From Clostridia bacterium (GTDB lineage: Bacteria; Bacillota; Clostridia; UMGS1840; HGM11507), in contig JAFZHY010000026.1 of assembly GCA_017554615.1 (NCBI GenBank), forward strand, positions 1 through 64,000: DNA of 64,000 nt, read 5' to 3'. Below are positions 26,295 to 35,435 of the stretch, piece after piece. The notes under the pieces were generated by a model. It had not been told where the DNA came from. It did not search any database and saw only the letters and a list, made by a program, of their open reading frames with translations. Numbering within the stretch: position 1 is the first letter of the stretch; each line of letters starts with the position of its first letter. The translations under genes were made by a program, and so were the position numbers.

Positions 26295-28925
26295 TTATTT
26301 TGAGTCTTTTAGGGCTGCCTGTGCTGCCGCAAGTCTTGCAATAGGCACTCTAAATGGTGAACATGACACATAGTCAAGACCGATTTTATGACAAAATTCA
26401 ACTGATACAGGGTCGCCACCGTGTTCACCGCAGATACCACAGTGAATTTCAGGCTTAGTTCCCTTTCCTAATTTAATTGTCATTTCCATAAGTTTACCAA
26501 CGCCTGTCTGGTCAAGTTTGGCAAACGGGTCATTTTCGTATATTTTTTTATCATAGTAAGCGTCTAAGAACTTACCTGCATCGTCTCTTGAGAAACCAAA
26601 GGTCATCTGAGTTAAATCGTTTGTACCGAAACAGAAGAAGTCTGCTTCTTTTGCGATTTCGTCTGCTGTAAGACACGCTCTTGGAATTTCAATCATTGTA
26701 CCCACTTCATAAGAAAGGTCAATTCCTGAATTTTTGATTTCTTCATCGGCAGTAGCAACAACAATATCTTTAACATATTTAAGTTCTTTAACTTCGCCTG
26801 TTAAAGGAATCATAATTTCAGGCTTAACTGCCCAATGAGGATTCTCTTTTTTAACATTTATTGCAGCACGGATAACTGCCTTTGTCTGCATTTTTGCAAT
26901 TTCAGGGTATGTTACACTAAGTCTGCAACCACGGTGCCCCATCATAGGGTTAAATTCGTGAAGGGAAGCAATAATTGCCTTTATATCTGAAACAGATTTA
27001 CCCTGTGCATCGGCAAGTGCCTTGATATCTGCTTCTTCAGTTGGAACAAACTCGTGTAAAGGCGGGTCTAAAAATCTTATTGTAACAGGGTTTCCTTTTA
27101 ACGCTTTATAAAGTTCTTCAAAATCGCCCTGCTGATAAGGAAGAATTTTTTCAAGTGAGCGTTCTCTTTCTTCCAAAGTATCTGCACAAATCATTTCTCG
27201 AAATGCTGCAATTCTGTCAGCCTCAAAGAACATATGCTCTGTACGGCAAAGACCGATACCTTCTGCACCAAGTTCAACTGCTTTTTTAGCATCATAAGGT
27301 GTGTCTGCATTTGTTCTTACCTTAAGTGTTCTTACTTCGTCTGCCCACTGCATAATAGTTTTAAATTCTCCAACTATTTCTGCGTCAACAGTAGGGATAA
27401 TACCATCATATATATTACCTGTTGAACCGTCTATTGAGATATAATCTCCCTCTTTATAAGTTTTTCCTGATAGAGTAAACTTTTTGTTTTCTTCATCCAT
27501 AATTATATCGCCGCAACCTGATACACAGCAAGTTCCCATACCACGGGCAACAACTGCAGCGTGAGATGTCATACCACCTCTTACAGTTAAGATACCCTGA
27601 GCCGCTTTCATACCGGTTATATCTTCAGGAGAAGTTTCAAGTCTTACCAATATAACCTTTTCGCCTTTATTATTCCAAATTTCAGCATCTTCTGCAGTAA
27701 ATACAACCTTACCACACGCAGCACCAGGAGATGCGCCCAAGCCTTTTCCCATAGGAGTTGCAGATTTTATTGCTTTTATATCAAACTGAGGGTGTAAAAG
27801 TGTATCAAGGTTTCTTGGGTCAATCATTGCAACAGCATCATTTTTATCTATCATTCCCTCTTCTACTAAATCACAGGCAATTTTAAGAGCCGCTTTTGCA
27901 GTTCTTTTACCGTTTCTTGTCTGAAGCATATATAATTTTCCTGCCTGAATGGTAAATTCCATATCCTGCATATCTCTGTAATGGTCTTCTAAAGTTTCGC
28001 AAACTATATTAAACTCTTTAAACGCTTCAGGGAATTTATCAGCCATTTCACAAATAGGCATAGGAGTTCTGACCCCTGCAACAACATCTTCCCCCTGAGC
28101 ATTAACTAAAAATTCGCCCATAAGACCTTTTTCGCCGGTAGCAGGGTCTCTTGTAAAGGCAACACCTGTTCCGCAGTCATCTCCCATATTACCAAATGCC
28201 ATCATCTGAACATTTACTGCTGTACCCCATGAATAAGGGATATCGTTATCACGACGGTAAACATTTGCTCTGTCATTATCCCATGAACGAAAAACTGCTT
28301 CAACAGCGCCCATAAGTTGTTCTTTAGGGTCGGACGGAAAATCTTTTCCGATTTTCTTTTTATATTCTTCTTTAAATTTACCTGCAAGGTCTTTTAAATC
28401 GTCGGCAGTAAGTTCAACGTCTAACAAAACACCTTTTTCTTCTTTCATTTTATCAATGAGTTCTTCAAAGTATTTCTTTCCGACTTCCATAACAACGTCA
28501 GAATACATCTGGATAAATCTTCTGTAACAGTCCCACGCCCAACGAGGATTACCGCTTTTTGAAGCCATAACTTCAACAACTTCTTCATTAAGCCCAAGAT
28601 TTAGAATAGTATCCATCATACCAGGCATAGATGCTCTTGCACCTGAACGAACAGAAACAAGTAAAGGGTTTTCCTTATCACCGAATTTCATTCCGGTAAT
28701 ACCCTCCATCTTGTCAATATATTCCATAATTTCTGCCTGTATCTCATTATTTATAACTCTACCGTCTTCATAATATTTAGTACACGCCTCGGTTGTAACT
28801 GTAAACCCTTGAGGTACAGGAAGACCGATTTTGGTCATTTCTGCAAGGTTAGCACCCTTTCCTCCCAAAAGTTCACGCATTGAAGCATCACCTTCGGAAA
28901 ACAAATAAACATATTTTTTTGCCAT
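26295..28925 (-). CDS. ppdK: Pyruvate, phosphate dikinase
   Basis: The 876-residue enzyme interconverts pyruvate, ATP and phosphate with PEP, AMP and pyrophosphate, and often serves glycolysis in anaerobes. The nucleotide-binding half is N-terminal. The swivelling domain carries the phosphorylated histidine in GGMTSHAAVVARGMG. The PEP barrel is C-terminal with the catalytic cysteine region HCGICGEHGGDP. The ATG at 28923-28925 (MAKKYVYLF) has AGGAGG upstream; the 13 codons open further upstream are excluded. It stands alone with its own promoter. Confidence 0.97.
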   Translation of the reverse strand: MAKKYVYLFSEGDASMRELLGGKGANLAEMTKIGLPVPQGFTVTTEACTKYYEDGRVINNEIQAEIMEYIDKMEGITGMKFGDKENPLLVSVRSGARASMPGMMDTILNLGLNEEVVEVMASKSGNPRWAWDCYRRFIQMYSDVVMEVGKKYFEELIDKMKEEKGVLLDVELTADDLKDLAGKFKEEYKKKIGKDFPSDPKEQLMGAVEAVFRSWDNDRANVYRRDNDIPYSWGTAVNVQMMAFGNMGDDCGTGVAFTRDPATGEKGLMGEFLVNAQGEDVVAGVRTPMPICEMADKFPEAFKEFNIVCETLEDHYRDMQDMEFTIQAGKLYMLQTRNGKRTAKAALKIACDLVEEGMIDKNDAVAMIDPRNLDTLLHPQFDIKAIKSATPMGKGLGASPGAACGKVVFTAEDAEIWNNKGEKVILVRLETSPEDITGMKAAQGILTVRGGMTSHAAVVARGMGTCCVSGCGDIIMDEENKKFTLSGKTYKEGDYISIDGSTGNIYDGIIPTVDAEIVGEFKTIMQWADEVRTLKVRTNADTPYDAKKAVELGAEGIGLCRTEHMFFEADRIAAFREMICADTLEERERSLEKILPYQQGDFEELYKALKGNPVTIRFLDPPLHEFVPTEEADIKALADAQGKSVSDIKAIIASLHEFNPMMGHRGCRLSVTYPEIAKMQTKAVIRAAINVKKENPHWAVKPEIMIPLTGEVKELKYVKDIVVATADEEIKNSGIDLSYEVGTMIEIPRACLTADEIAKEADFFCFGTNDLTQMTFGFSRDDAGKFLDAYYDKKIYENDPFAKLDQTGVGKLMEMTIKLGKGTKPEIHCGICGEHGGDPVSVEFCHKIGLDYVSCSPFRVPIARLAAAQAALKDSK

Positions 28926-28964
28926 AATATGTTTCCTCCTATGTTTAAAATCTAATATTTCCAT

Positions 28965-28993
28965 ATTTTAACACAAATTGCACCTTAAGTAAA
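28965..28993 (-). promoter_or_regulatory. Predicted promoter of ppdK
   Basis: TTTACT (28993-28988) and TAAAAT (28970-28965), 17 bases apart, with a TGT extended -10, on the minus strand. Confidence 0.45.
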
Positions 28994-29033
28994 GGAAAAG
29001 ATAAAAGATTTTGAATTTCATTACTATAAACAC

Positions 29034-29062
29034 TTGAAAATCAAAGAAATTTGGTATATATT
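29034..29062 (+). promoter_or_regulatory. Predicted promoter of the lone trpB
   Basis: TTGAAA (29034-29039) and TATATT (29057-29062), 17 bases apart. A shifted -10 (TATATA, 29055-29060) with TGG before it is an alternative. No T-box or trp attenuator is visible in the 60 bp before the gene. Confidence 0.45.
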
Positions 29063-29121
29063 ATATGTTAGTGTAATATTTTTATTCTTTTTATATAAGT
29101 GTGAAAAGAGGAGTTATAATT

Positions 29122-30363
29122 ATGAACAAATACAGAGAGTTTGAAAACTATTTAAAAGAATTTCCTGATGAAAACGGATATTTCGGGGAATATGGCGGTG
29201 CATTTTTGCCTGATGAACTTATTCCAGCATTTAAAGAAGCAGATGAAGCCTATGAATCTATCTGCCATTCTGCGCAGTTTATAAATGAACTAAGAAGAAT
29301 AAGAAAAGAATTTCAAGGAAGACCGACTCCTGTTTATCACTGCGAAAGGCTTTCAAAGATTTTTTCAAACTGCCAGATATATTTAAAAAGAGAAGATTTA
29401 AACCATACAGGCGCTCACAAACTTAATCATTGTATGGGCGAAGGTCTTTTAGCCAAATTTATGGGCAAAAAGAAACTGATTGCAGAAACAGGTGCAGGTC
29501 AGCACGGGGTTGCCCTTGCTACTGCTGCTGCATACTTTGGTTTAAAATGTGATATATATATGGGGGAAGTAGACATTTTAAAACAGCATCCGAACGTTAT
29601 AAGAATGAAAATGCTCGGAGCAAATGTTATCCCTGTTACCCATGGGCTTAAAACTCTTAAGGAAGCAGTAGATGCAGCGTTTGATGCTTATCTTAAAGAA
29701 TATAAAGATGCTATTTACTGCATCGGCTCTGTTCTTGGCCCTCATCCGTTTCCTAAGATGGTAAGAGATTTCCAGACTGTTATCGGCTACGAAGCAAGAG
29801 ACCAGTTTTTAAATATGACAGGTATTATGCCTGACGCTGTATGTGCATGTGTGGGCGGAGGCTCTAATTCTATCGGTATGTTTACTCCGTTCCTTGCAGA
29901 CCCTGTAGAAATTTACGGTATTGAGCCTCTTGGAAAAGGGGAAAATGCAGGAGACCATGCAGCCACAATGAAATTCGGCACAAAGGGAAAACTTCACGGT
30001 TTTGAAAGTTATCTTCTACAGGACGAACAGGGAGAACCTTTACCTGTATATTCTATTGCAAGCGGTCTTGACTATCCTGGTGTTGGCCCTGAACATGCTT
30101 ATCTAAAAGATACAGGCAGAATTCATTATGAAGCAGTAACCGATGAAGAAGCAATGGAAGCATTCTTCCTGCTATCAAGATATGAAGGAATTATCCCTGC
30201 AGTAGAATCTGCTCACGCTGTTGCATTTGCTCTAAAATACGCGAAAGAGCATAAAACAGGCTCAATTCTTGCCTGTCTTTCAGGAAGAGGGGATAAAGAC
30301 ATTGATTATGTTTATGAAAACTACGGTTGCGGAGAAAAGTTTAAATTAGACTACAAAATATAA
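29122..30363 (+). CDS. trpB: Tryptophan synthase beta-chain-like enzyme, without trpA
   Basis: A 413-residue PLP enzyme of the TrpB1 type. The PLP lysine is K100 in HTGAHKLNH, the catalytic glutamate is E122 in [13 protein letters not shown], and the phosphate loop is GGGSNSIG. It should join indole and serine to make tryptophan. No trpA or other trp gene lies near, and there are family departures ([10 protein letters not shown] for HKINNALGQ). It may work alone as an indole-salvage enzyme or accept another nucleophile. The ATG at 29122 follows GAGGAG; an upstream GTG is less likely. The longer TrpB2 class is excluded by the HTGAHK motif. Confidence 0.88.
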   Translation: MNKYREFENYLKEFPDENGYFGEYGGAFLPDELIPAFKEADEAYESICHSAQFINELRRIRKEFQGRPTPVYHCERLSKIFSNCQIYLKREDLNHTGAHKLNHCMGEGLLAKFMGKKKLIAETGAGQHGVALATAAAYFGLKCDIYMGEVDILKQHPNVIRMKMLGANVIPVTHGLKTLKEAVDAAFDAYLKEYKDAIYCIGSVLGPHPFPKMVRDFQTVIGYEARDQFLNMTGIMPDAVCACVGGGSNSIGMFTPFLADPVEIYGIEPLGKGENAGDHAATMKFGTKGKLHGFESYLLQDEQGEPLPVYSIASGLDYPGVGPEHAYLKDTGRIHYEAVTDEEAMEAFFLLSRYEGIIPAVESAHAVAFALKYAKEHKTGSILACLSGRGDKDIDYVYENYGCGEKFKLDYKI

Positions 30364-30371
30364 TTTTTTAT

Positions 30372-30406
30372 AAAACCTCGTTATACTTTAGGTATTACGG
30401 GGTTTT
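30372..30406 (+). terminator. Terminator of trpB
   Basis: AAAACCTCGT and ACGGGGTTTT form a 10-bp stem with one G-T pair, ending in a short T run, 9 bp past the trpB stop. Confidence 0.75.
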
Positions 30407-30460
30407 AAATTTATCAGTATTTAACTTTATAAAAAATTAAATAAAAATTATAATTTTTTG

Positions 30461-30489
30461 TTGAAATCAGGGCAGAATAGTGCTATAAT
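30461..30489 (+). promoter_or_regulatory. Strong predicted promoter of the CofE-like gene
   Basis: TTGAAA (30461-30466) and consensus TATAAT (30484-30489), 17 bases apart, with a TGC extended -10. The leader is about 50 nt and the ribosome binding site is weak. Confidence 0.75.
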
Positions 30490-30546
30490 TGTATAGCAAA
30501 AAAATTTTGGTAAATTATTGAAATTTATATAGAAAGATGTGATTAA

Positions 30547-31746
30547 ATGAAATCATTTGAAAGAAGAGTGGGCACAGTTTCAAGAGGCATAAGATGCCCT
30601 ATTATAAGACAGGGGGACGACCTTGCAGCAATTGTTGCATCAAGCGTTCTTGAAGCAGCAGAGTATGAAAACTTTGAAATCAACGATAAAGATGTTATCT
30701 CTGTAACTGAATCAATAGTTGCGCGTTCACAGGGTAATTATGCTTCAATTGACCATATTGCAAAAGATGTTAAAGAAAAATTAGGCGGAGAAACTGTTGG
30801 CGTTATATTCCCTATACTTTCAAGAAACCGTTTTGCAATTTGCTTAAGAGGTATTGCAAGAGGTGCTAAAAAAATTGTTTTAATGTTAAGTTATCCGTCA
30901 GACGAGGTTGGTAACGGGTTAGTAAGCCTTGATAAAATAGACGATGCGGGAATTAACCCATATTCAGATGTATTATCATTAGAAAAATACAGAGAATTAT
31001 TCGGAGAAAATAAACACGAATTTACAGGCATTGATTATGTTGAATACTATAAAGGAATAATAGAAGAAGAGGGAGCAGAGGCAGAAATTATTTTTGCCAA
31101 CCATGCAAAAACTATTCTTAACTATGCCGACTGTGTATTAACCTGTGATATCCATTCAAGAAACCGTACTAAGAGAATTTTAAAAGAAAACGGTGCAAAA
31201 ACTGTTTGCGGACTTGATGATATTTTAACTGCATCAGTTGACGGTAGCGGTTATAACGAAAAATACGGTTTACTTGGCTCAAACAAGTCTACTGAAGATA
31301 CAATTAAACTTTTCCCTCAGGAATGCAAACAGTTAGTTTTAGACATTCAGGAAAAAATTAAAGATGCAACAGGAAAACACGTTGAAGTTATGGTATATGG
31401 AGACGGTGCTTTCAAAGACCCTCAGGGTAAAATATGGGAACTTGCAGACCCTGTTGTTTCTCCTGCATTTACAGACGGACTTATAGGTACACCAAGCGAA
31501 CTTAAACTTAAATATCTTGCAGATAATGACTTTAAAGATTTATCAGGAGATGAACTAAAAGAAGCAATTTCAAAAAGTATTCGTTCAAAAGATAACGACT
31601 TGGTTGGAAATATGGCGTCTCAGGGTACAACTCCTCGTCAGCTTACTGACCTTATCGGTTCTCTTTGTGATTTAACATCAGGCTCAGGGGATAAGGGAAC
31701 ACCTGTTGTACTTGTTCAGGGATATTTTGATAACTACACAAACTAA
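30547..31746 (+). CDS. CofE-like (coenzyme F420-0:glutamate ligase fold) protein
   Basis: A 399-residue cytoplasmic protein resembling the F420-0:gamma-glutamyl ligase family. It has the N-terminal DDLAAIVASSVLEAA and DVISVTESIVARSQG blocks typical of CofE, which adds glutamate to coenzyme F420-0 using GTP. It is much longer than archaeal CofE (about 250 residues) and continues with an extra half containing VYGDGAFKDPQGKIWELADP and NMASQGTTPRQLTDLIGSL. No other F420 synthesis gene is present here, and Clostridia are not known as F420 makers, so it may ligate glutamate to a different acceptor. It stands alone with a strong promoter. Function uncertain. Confidence 0.7.
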   Translation: MKSFERRVGTVSRGIRCPIIRQGDDLAAIVASSVLEAAEYENFEINDKDVISVTESIVARSQGNYASIDHIAKDVKEKLGGETVGVIFPILSRNRFAICLRGIARGAKKIVLMLSYPSDEVGNGLVSLDKIDDAGINPYSDVLSLEKYRELFGENKHEFTGIDYVEYYKGIIEEEGAEAEIIFANHAKTILNYADCVLTCDIHSRNRTKRILKENGAKTVCGLDDILTASVDGSGYNEKYGLLGSNKSTEDTIKLFPQECKQLVLDIQEKIKDATGKHVEVMVYGDGAFKDPQGKIWELADPVVSPAFTDGLIGTPSELKLKYLADNDFKDLSGDELKEAISKSIRSKDNDLVGNMASQGTTPRQLTDLIGSLCDLTSGSGDKGTPVVLVQGYFDNYTN

Positions 31747-31774
31747 TATTTAAAATTAAAAAGTCCGAAATACA

Positions 31775-31806
31775 GCCAAGTGTGCTTTTTGTACACTTGG
31801 CAGTTT
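31775..31806 (+). terminator. Terminator of the CofE-like gene
   Basis: GCCAAGTGT (31775-31783) and ACACTTGGC (31793-31801) form a 9-bp stem followed by AGTTTTATT. The same stem sequence recurs in the terminator at 32693-32731. Confidence 0.75.
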
Positions 31807-31809
31807 TAT

Positions 31810-31971
31810 TCGCCTTAATGCGAGTGATATTTACTTTGTAAGTGATATTGCTTTGCAGTGATATTGACTTCGTCAGTTTACAGGCGGATAAAATATCACT
31901 AAAACCAAAGGTTTTAATATCACTTTTAGATTATTAAAAATATCACTCTGCATAAAATGCAGAATATCACT
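31810..31971. repeat. Palindromic array of AGTGATATT units
   Basis: Three direct copies of AGTGATATT (31823, 31841, 31857) are followed by four copies of its reverse complement AATATCACT (31892, 31916, 31939, 31963). Between units lie small perfect hairpins: TACTTTGTA, GCTTTGC, GACTTCGTC, AAAACC/GGTTTT (31901-31915) and CTGCAT/ATGCAG (31948-31962). The whole can fold into one long branched structure. It has no coding frame. It fills most of the gap before the HAD gene. It resembles intergenic palindromic repeats I recall from other gut Clostridia, but the role is unknown. Confidence 0.85.
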
Positions 31972-32028
31972 TTTTCTATTGTTGTTTAGTTTTATTTAGT
32001 GGTCTACTTAATCAGAAAGGAAAGAAAA

Positions 32029-32682
32029 ATGATAAAACTTATGATTTTTGACCTTGACGGAACGGTGCTTGATACTATTTCAACCATTTCTTATTACGCA
32101 AACTTATCTTTAGAAAAGTTTGGATTACCCCAACTTGAAAAAGACAAATATAAATATTTTACAGGCGAGGGAGCAAAAAATTTAACTTTAAGAATGTTAG
32201 AAGATATTGGGGCATATACCCCCAATTTACATAAAAAACTATATGATTTTTATATGAAAAGTTATAATGAGGACCCTACATATAAAACTGCCATTTTCCC
32301 ATATCTTAAAGAAACGCTTGAAAAAATAAAAGAAAAAGGCATAAAAATAGCCATACTTTCAAACAAACCCCACTTTGCAACAGTGGATGTAACCAAAAAA
32401 CTATTTGGCAATGATTTTTTTGACCTTGTATTAGGGCAAAGAGAAAATACACCTCTTAAGCCTGACCCTCAGTCAGTTTATGAAATTATGGACTTTTTTA
32501 ATGTTAAAGACTATGAATGTATATTTATAGGCGATACATCAACCGATATTAAAACAGGGAAAAATGCAAATCTTTATACCGTGGGCGTTTTATGGGGGTT
32601 TAGAAACTTTAAAGAACTCTCCGATTCTGGTGCAGATGTAATAATAAGTAAACCTGATGCAATTCTTAAAGTATTAAATTAA
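32029..32682 (+). CDS. HAD-superfamily phosphatase, phosphoglycolate phosphatase-like
   Basis: A 217-residue HAD hydrolase with all core motifs: DLDGT (nucleophile D8 and acid D10), ILSNKPH (motif II serine), the motif III lysine in PLKPDPQSV, and GDTSTDIKTG (motif IV). The helical cap between motifs I and II gives subfamily I, as in Gph/PpaX. Likely substrates are phosphoglycolate or similar small phosphates. The ATG at 32029 follows AGAAAGGAAAG; ten codons further upstream are open but have no site. The gene lies alone between two terminators with a common stem, after the AGTGATATT array. Confidence 0.88.
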   Translation: MIKLMIFDLDGTVLDTISTISYYANLSLEKFGLPQLEKDKYKYFTGEGAKNLTLRMLEDIGAYTPNLHKKLYDFYMKSYNEDPTYKTAIFPYLKETLEKIKEKGIKIAILSNKPHFATVDVTKKLFGNDFFDLVLGQRENTPLKPDPQSVYEIMDFFNVKDYECIFIGDTSTDIKTGKNANLYTVGVLWGFRNFKELSDSGADVIISKPDAILKVLN

Positions 32683-32692
32683 ATTTATAATC

Positions 32693-32731
32693 AAATAGCC
32701 AAGTGTTTTCAAAGGACACTTGGCTATTTTT
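32693..32731. terminator. Bidirectional terminator between the HAD and UPF0182 genes
   Basis: AAATAGCCAAGTGT (32693-32706) and ACACTTGGCTATTT (32716-32729) form a 14-bp stem with T runs on both strands. Its core is the stem of the terminator at 31775. Confidence 0.9.
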
Positions 32732-32735
32732 AATA

Positions 32736-35417
32736 TTATCTTATTTTTTCTATTTCTTTTTCAAGTTCATCAAAGGCTGAGCCAAAGTTTTTCCAGTCGC
32801 CATTTTGCATTGAACTTTTAAGTTTATCATAAAGTTCTACCAGTATTTTAGTGTTGCCTGTTTCTTCGTTTTCTATATTTTCCTCCACTTTGTCATCCGG
32901 TATCAATACATTATCCATATTATAATCAAAAAGTTTAGACAGTGCTTTTTCCAAAGTTTCTTCCATAACTATTTCATTATTATATGCAACAATTATTCTC
33001 TTAAGTTCAGGCATAGAACTCTGAGTTCCTGAAGAAATATACACAGGCTCGATATATATAAGAGAATTTTTAACAGGGATAGTAAGCATATTTCCTCTTA
33101 TAACTGTACTTCCGCCTTGCCCCCATAGAGTCATTTCCCTTGAAATTTCAGGGTCGTTATCTATTTTATTTTCCATCTGCATAACACCGTAGATATTTTC
33201 GCCTTTAGGGAATGTGTATAAAATCATATCCCCATATCCCTCTTTATCGCAGTTAACAGCAAGCCAGCCAACTAAATTCTGTTTGCCGGACATTGTATAA
33301 GGAATCATTAAAACAAGTCCGCCATTTTCTTTAAAGGTAGTCATTATACTATAATAAGGGCTTACATTCTTTTCTTCTCCCTCATATTTTTCCTTTGCAT
33401 AACTCCATAGGTCTGTTTTATTATAGAATATTTCAGGGTTTTTTGTATGGTATCTTTTTAGTATTTCCGACTGTGCATTAAATATTGCTTCAGGATACTG
33501 AAGATGCTCACTTAAACTATGAGGTAAATCCTCATCTTCAAAAAATGACGGATAAATCTTTTTATAAGTATTGGCAATCGCATCATTTTTATCTGTAATA
33601 TAGAATTTAACATCTCCGTTATACGCATCTACAACTGCTTTTACCGATTCTCTTATATAATTTATTTCTTCGCCGAATATTATAAGAGATTTTGAATAAG
33701 GATAGTATCTTGTTTTAGTATAGCAGTTTACTATCCATTTAAGGCTTCCGTCTTTGTCAATAATCATATAAGGGTCATTATCAACCGATAAAAACGGTGC
33801 AACTTTTTTAACACGCTCACAGACATTACTGTTTATTAAAAGTTTTGAGTTTTCGTCTACATAGTTGGAAATTAAAAGTTGGAAATCGCCTAAATAAAGT
33901 GAATATAAAACTTTATTTAATGGTGTCATCCTTATCCCTGCACTTCCTGTGTAGGAATATTCAACATCGGTATCTCCTAAAGAATAGTCAAGTTCTTTAT
34001 ACTTAGAACCTGCAATTACATAGTCGTTATCCGTTTCTCCGAAATAAATTCTCGGCTGGGTAACATTAAGTTCTGAAACTGACGACTGAGATGGAATATC
34101 TTTTACAAAAAACTGAGGCTGACCCTCTTTTGTTACTGAATTTACAGAAACTGCCGCAATACCAAAACCGTGAGTAAATCTTAATCTTCTGTTTATAAAA
34201 GACTGAGCAGATTCCTTGATATTTTCAAGATTAAATTCTCTGGTGGCAATACCTACTGCAGTAGGCTCTCCTAAAATATCATATTTAACTATATCAAGGT
34301 CGTTAAATTTATAATAGTTTCTGATGCTTTGAACCTGATTTATAGCTTTTAAGGTTGACGGATAGTCAATTATTCTTGTATTAGATACTGTATTTTTTTC
34401 TTCGTTTAAATCCTCGGCTGTAAGATTATACTCAATAGGGAAGACTTCGTCTTTAATTTCATTAACCTTATACGCCGCTCTTGTATATTCTATATTTCTT
34501 AAAATATATTCTCTTTCTAATGAAATCTCAGACGGGTTAACAATAAAACTCTGGGTAAAAAAGGCAGTAACGCTAAAGCCTATATAAATTAAAGGATATA
34601 CTAAAATCATTGAAACTGCCAATTTCCTTTTTTTCTTAAAGTATAGAATAATACCCAAAACCAACGCAATAATTAAAGCATACGGAATAATATTATAATA
34701 ATGGCGCCAGATGTTTACGCTTGTGTACCCTGCACCTGTAAAGGATGCATTGTTATTATAAAGCATATTATAAGCATCAAATTTTAAGGAAATAACTTTA
34801 CATATCACAACTAAAATAAAGTTTACAATATTATGAATTATAATTTCCTTTTCGTTTAAGATATTTCCTATATCAGTAATTCCAAGTCTTAAGTATAAAA
34901 ATACATAAAGAATTAAAACCCCTGCAAATATAAGGAAGAAGACACCTGTTAAAGCGTCAAACACTGCAGAGTAAAAAGGCCATTTAAAAATATAATATCC
35001 CAAATCTTTATTAAATACAGGGTCAGAGACTTCTAAAAGTGAAGCATTTTTAAATAATAAGAACTTATCATAAACTGCCACCTGAAACATAACGCTTATT
35101 ACGCCTGACAAAAGGGCAGAAACAAGAAGAACTACGCTCTTTTTATTTAAAAAATCGTATAGCGAATCTATTTTTCTTAAATTCTTTGATAAGAATAAAA
35201 TACTCATAAAGGATAAGGCAAACACCAGAATAAAACTTAATGCTTGAAAAATAAGTTTTACTTTAAAATTAGTAAAGAAAACCTCTAAAAAGTTTTCGCC
35301 TATTTCTTTATAAGCATTATATTCAAAATAAATATTAAAGCATGATATCAAAGATATTAAAATAAGAGCAATTATTCCAAAAGTTATATAAACTTTTGCG
35401 GGAATTCTTCTTTCCAT
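32736..35417 (-). CDS. UPF0182 (COG1615) family multi-pass membrane protein
   Basis: An 893-residue protein of an uncharacterised family. The N-terminal third is hydrophobic with about seven membrane spans (roughly 9-31, 53-76, 94-117, 150-178 and three more before residue 300). A large, probably extracellular domain follows. The conserved family block RLRFTHGFGIAAVSVNSVT lies near residue 400, and VIRGNMLTIPVKNSLIYIEP near residue 770. The C-terminus is acidic and helical. It lies 18 bp after ftsY on the same strand, so it shares a transcript with the membrane-targeting receptor and smc. No catalytic motif is visible. Confidence 0.88.
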   Translation of the reverse strand: MERRIPAKVYITFGIIALILISLISCFNIYFEYNAYKEIGENFLEVFFTNFKVKLIFQALSFILVFALSFMSILFLSKNLRKIDSLYDFLNKKSVVLLVSALLSGVISVMFQVAVYDKFLLFKNASLLEVSDPVFNKDLGYYIFKWPFYSAVFDALTGVFFLIFAGVLILYVFLYLRLGITDIGNILNEKEIIIHNIVNFILVVICKVISLKFDAYNMLYNNNASFTGAGYTSVNIWRHYYNIIPYALIIALVLGIILYFKKKRKLAVSMILVYPLIYIGFSVTAFFTQSFIVNPSEISLEREYILRNIEYTRAAYKVNEIKDEVFPIEYNLTAEDLNEEKNTVSNTRIIDYPSTLKAINQVQSIRNYYKFNDLDIVKYDILGEPTAVGIATREFNLENIKESAQSFINRRLRFTHGFGIAAVSVNSVTKEGQPQFFVKDIPSQSSVSELNVTQPRIYFGETDNDYVIAGSKYKELDYSLGDTDVEYSYTGSAGIRMTPLNKVLYSLYLGDFQLLISNYVDENSKLLINSNVCERVKKVAPFLSVDNDPYMIIDKDGSLKWIVNCYTKTRYYPYSKSLIIFGEEINYIRESVKAVVDAYNGDVKFYITDKNDAIANTYKKIYPSFFEDEDLPHSLSEHLQYPEAIFNAQSEILKRYHTKNPEIFYNKTDLWSYAKEKYEGEEKNVSPYYSIMTTFKENGGLVLMIPYTMSGKQNLVGWLAVNCDKEGYGDMILYTFPKGENIYGVMQMENKIDNDPEISREMTLWGQGGSTVIRGNMLTIPVKNSLIYIEPVYISSGTQSSMPELKRIIVAYNNEIVMEETLEKALSKLFDYNMDNVLIPDDKVEENIENEETGNTKILVELYDKLKSSMQNGDWKNFGSAFDELEKEIEKIR

Positions 35418-35435
35418 ATCATTTTCCTTTCTTTT

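Noticed and set aside
31810-31971. Possible CRISPR array
   Set aside because: Repeats are 9 bp, occur in both orientations, spacers are 7-27 nt and mostly self-complementary, and no cas genes are present.
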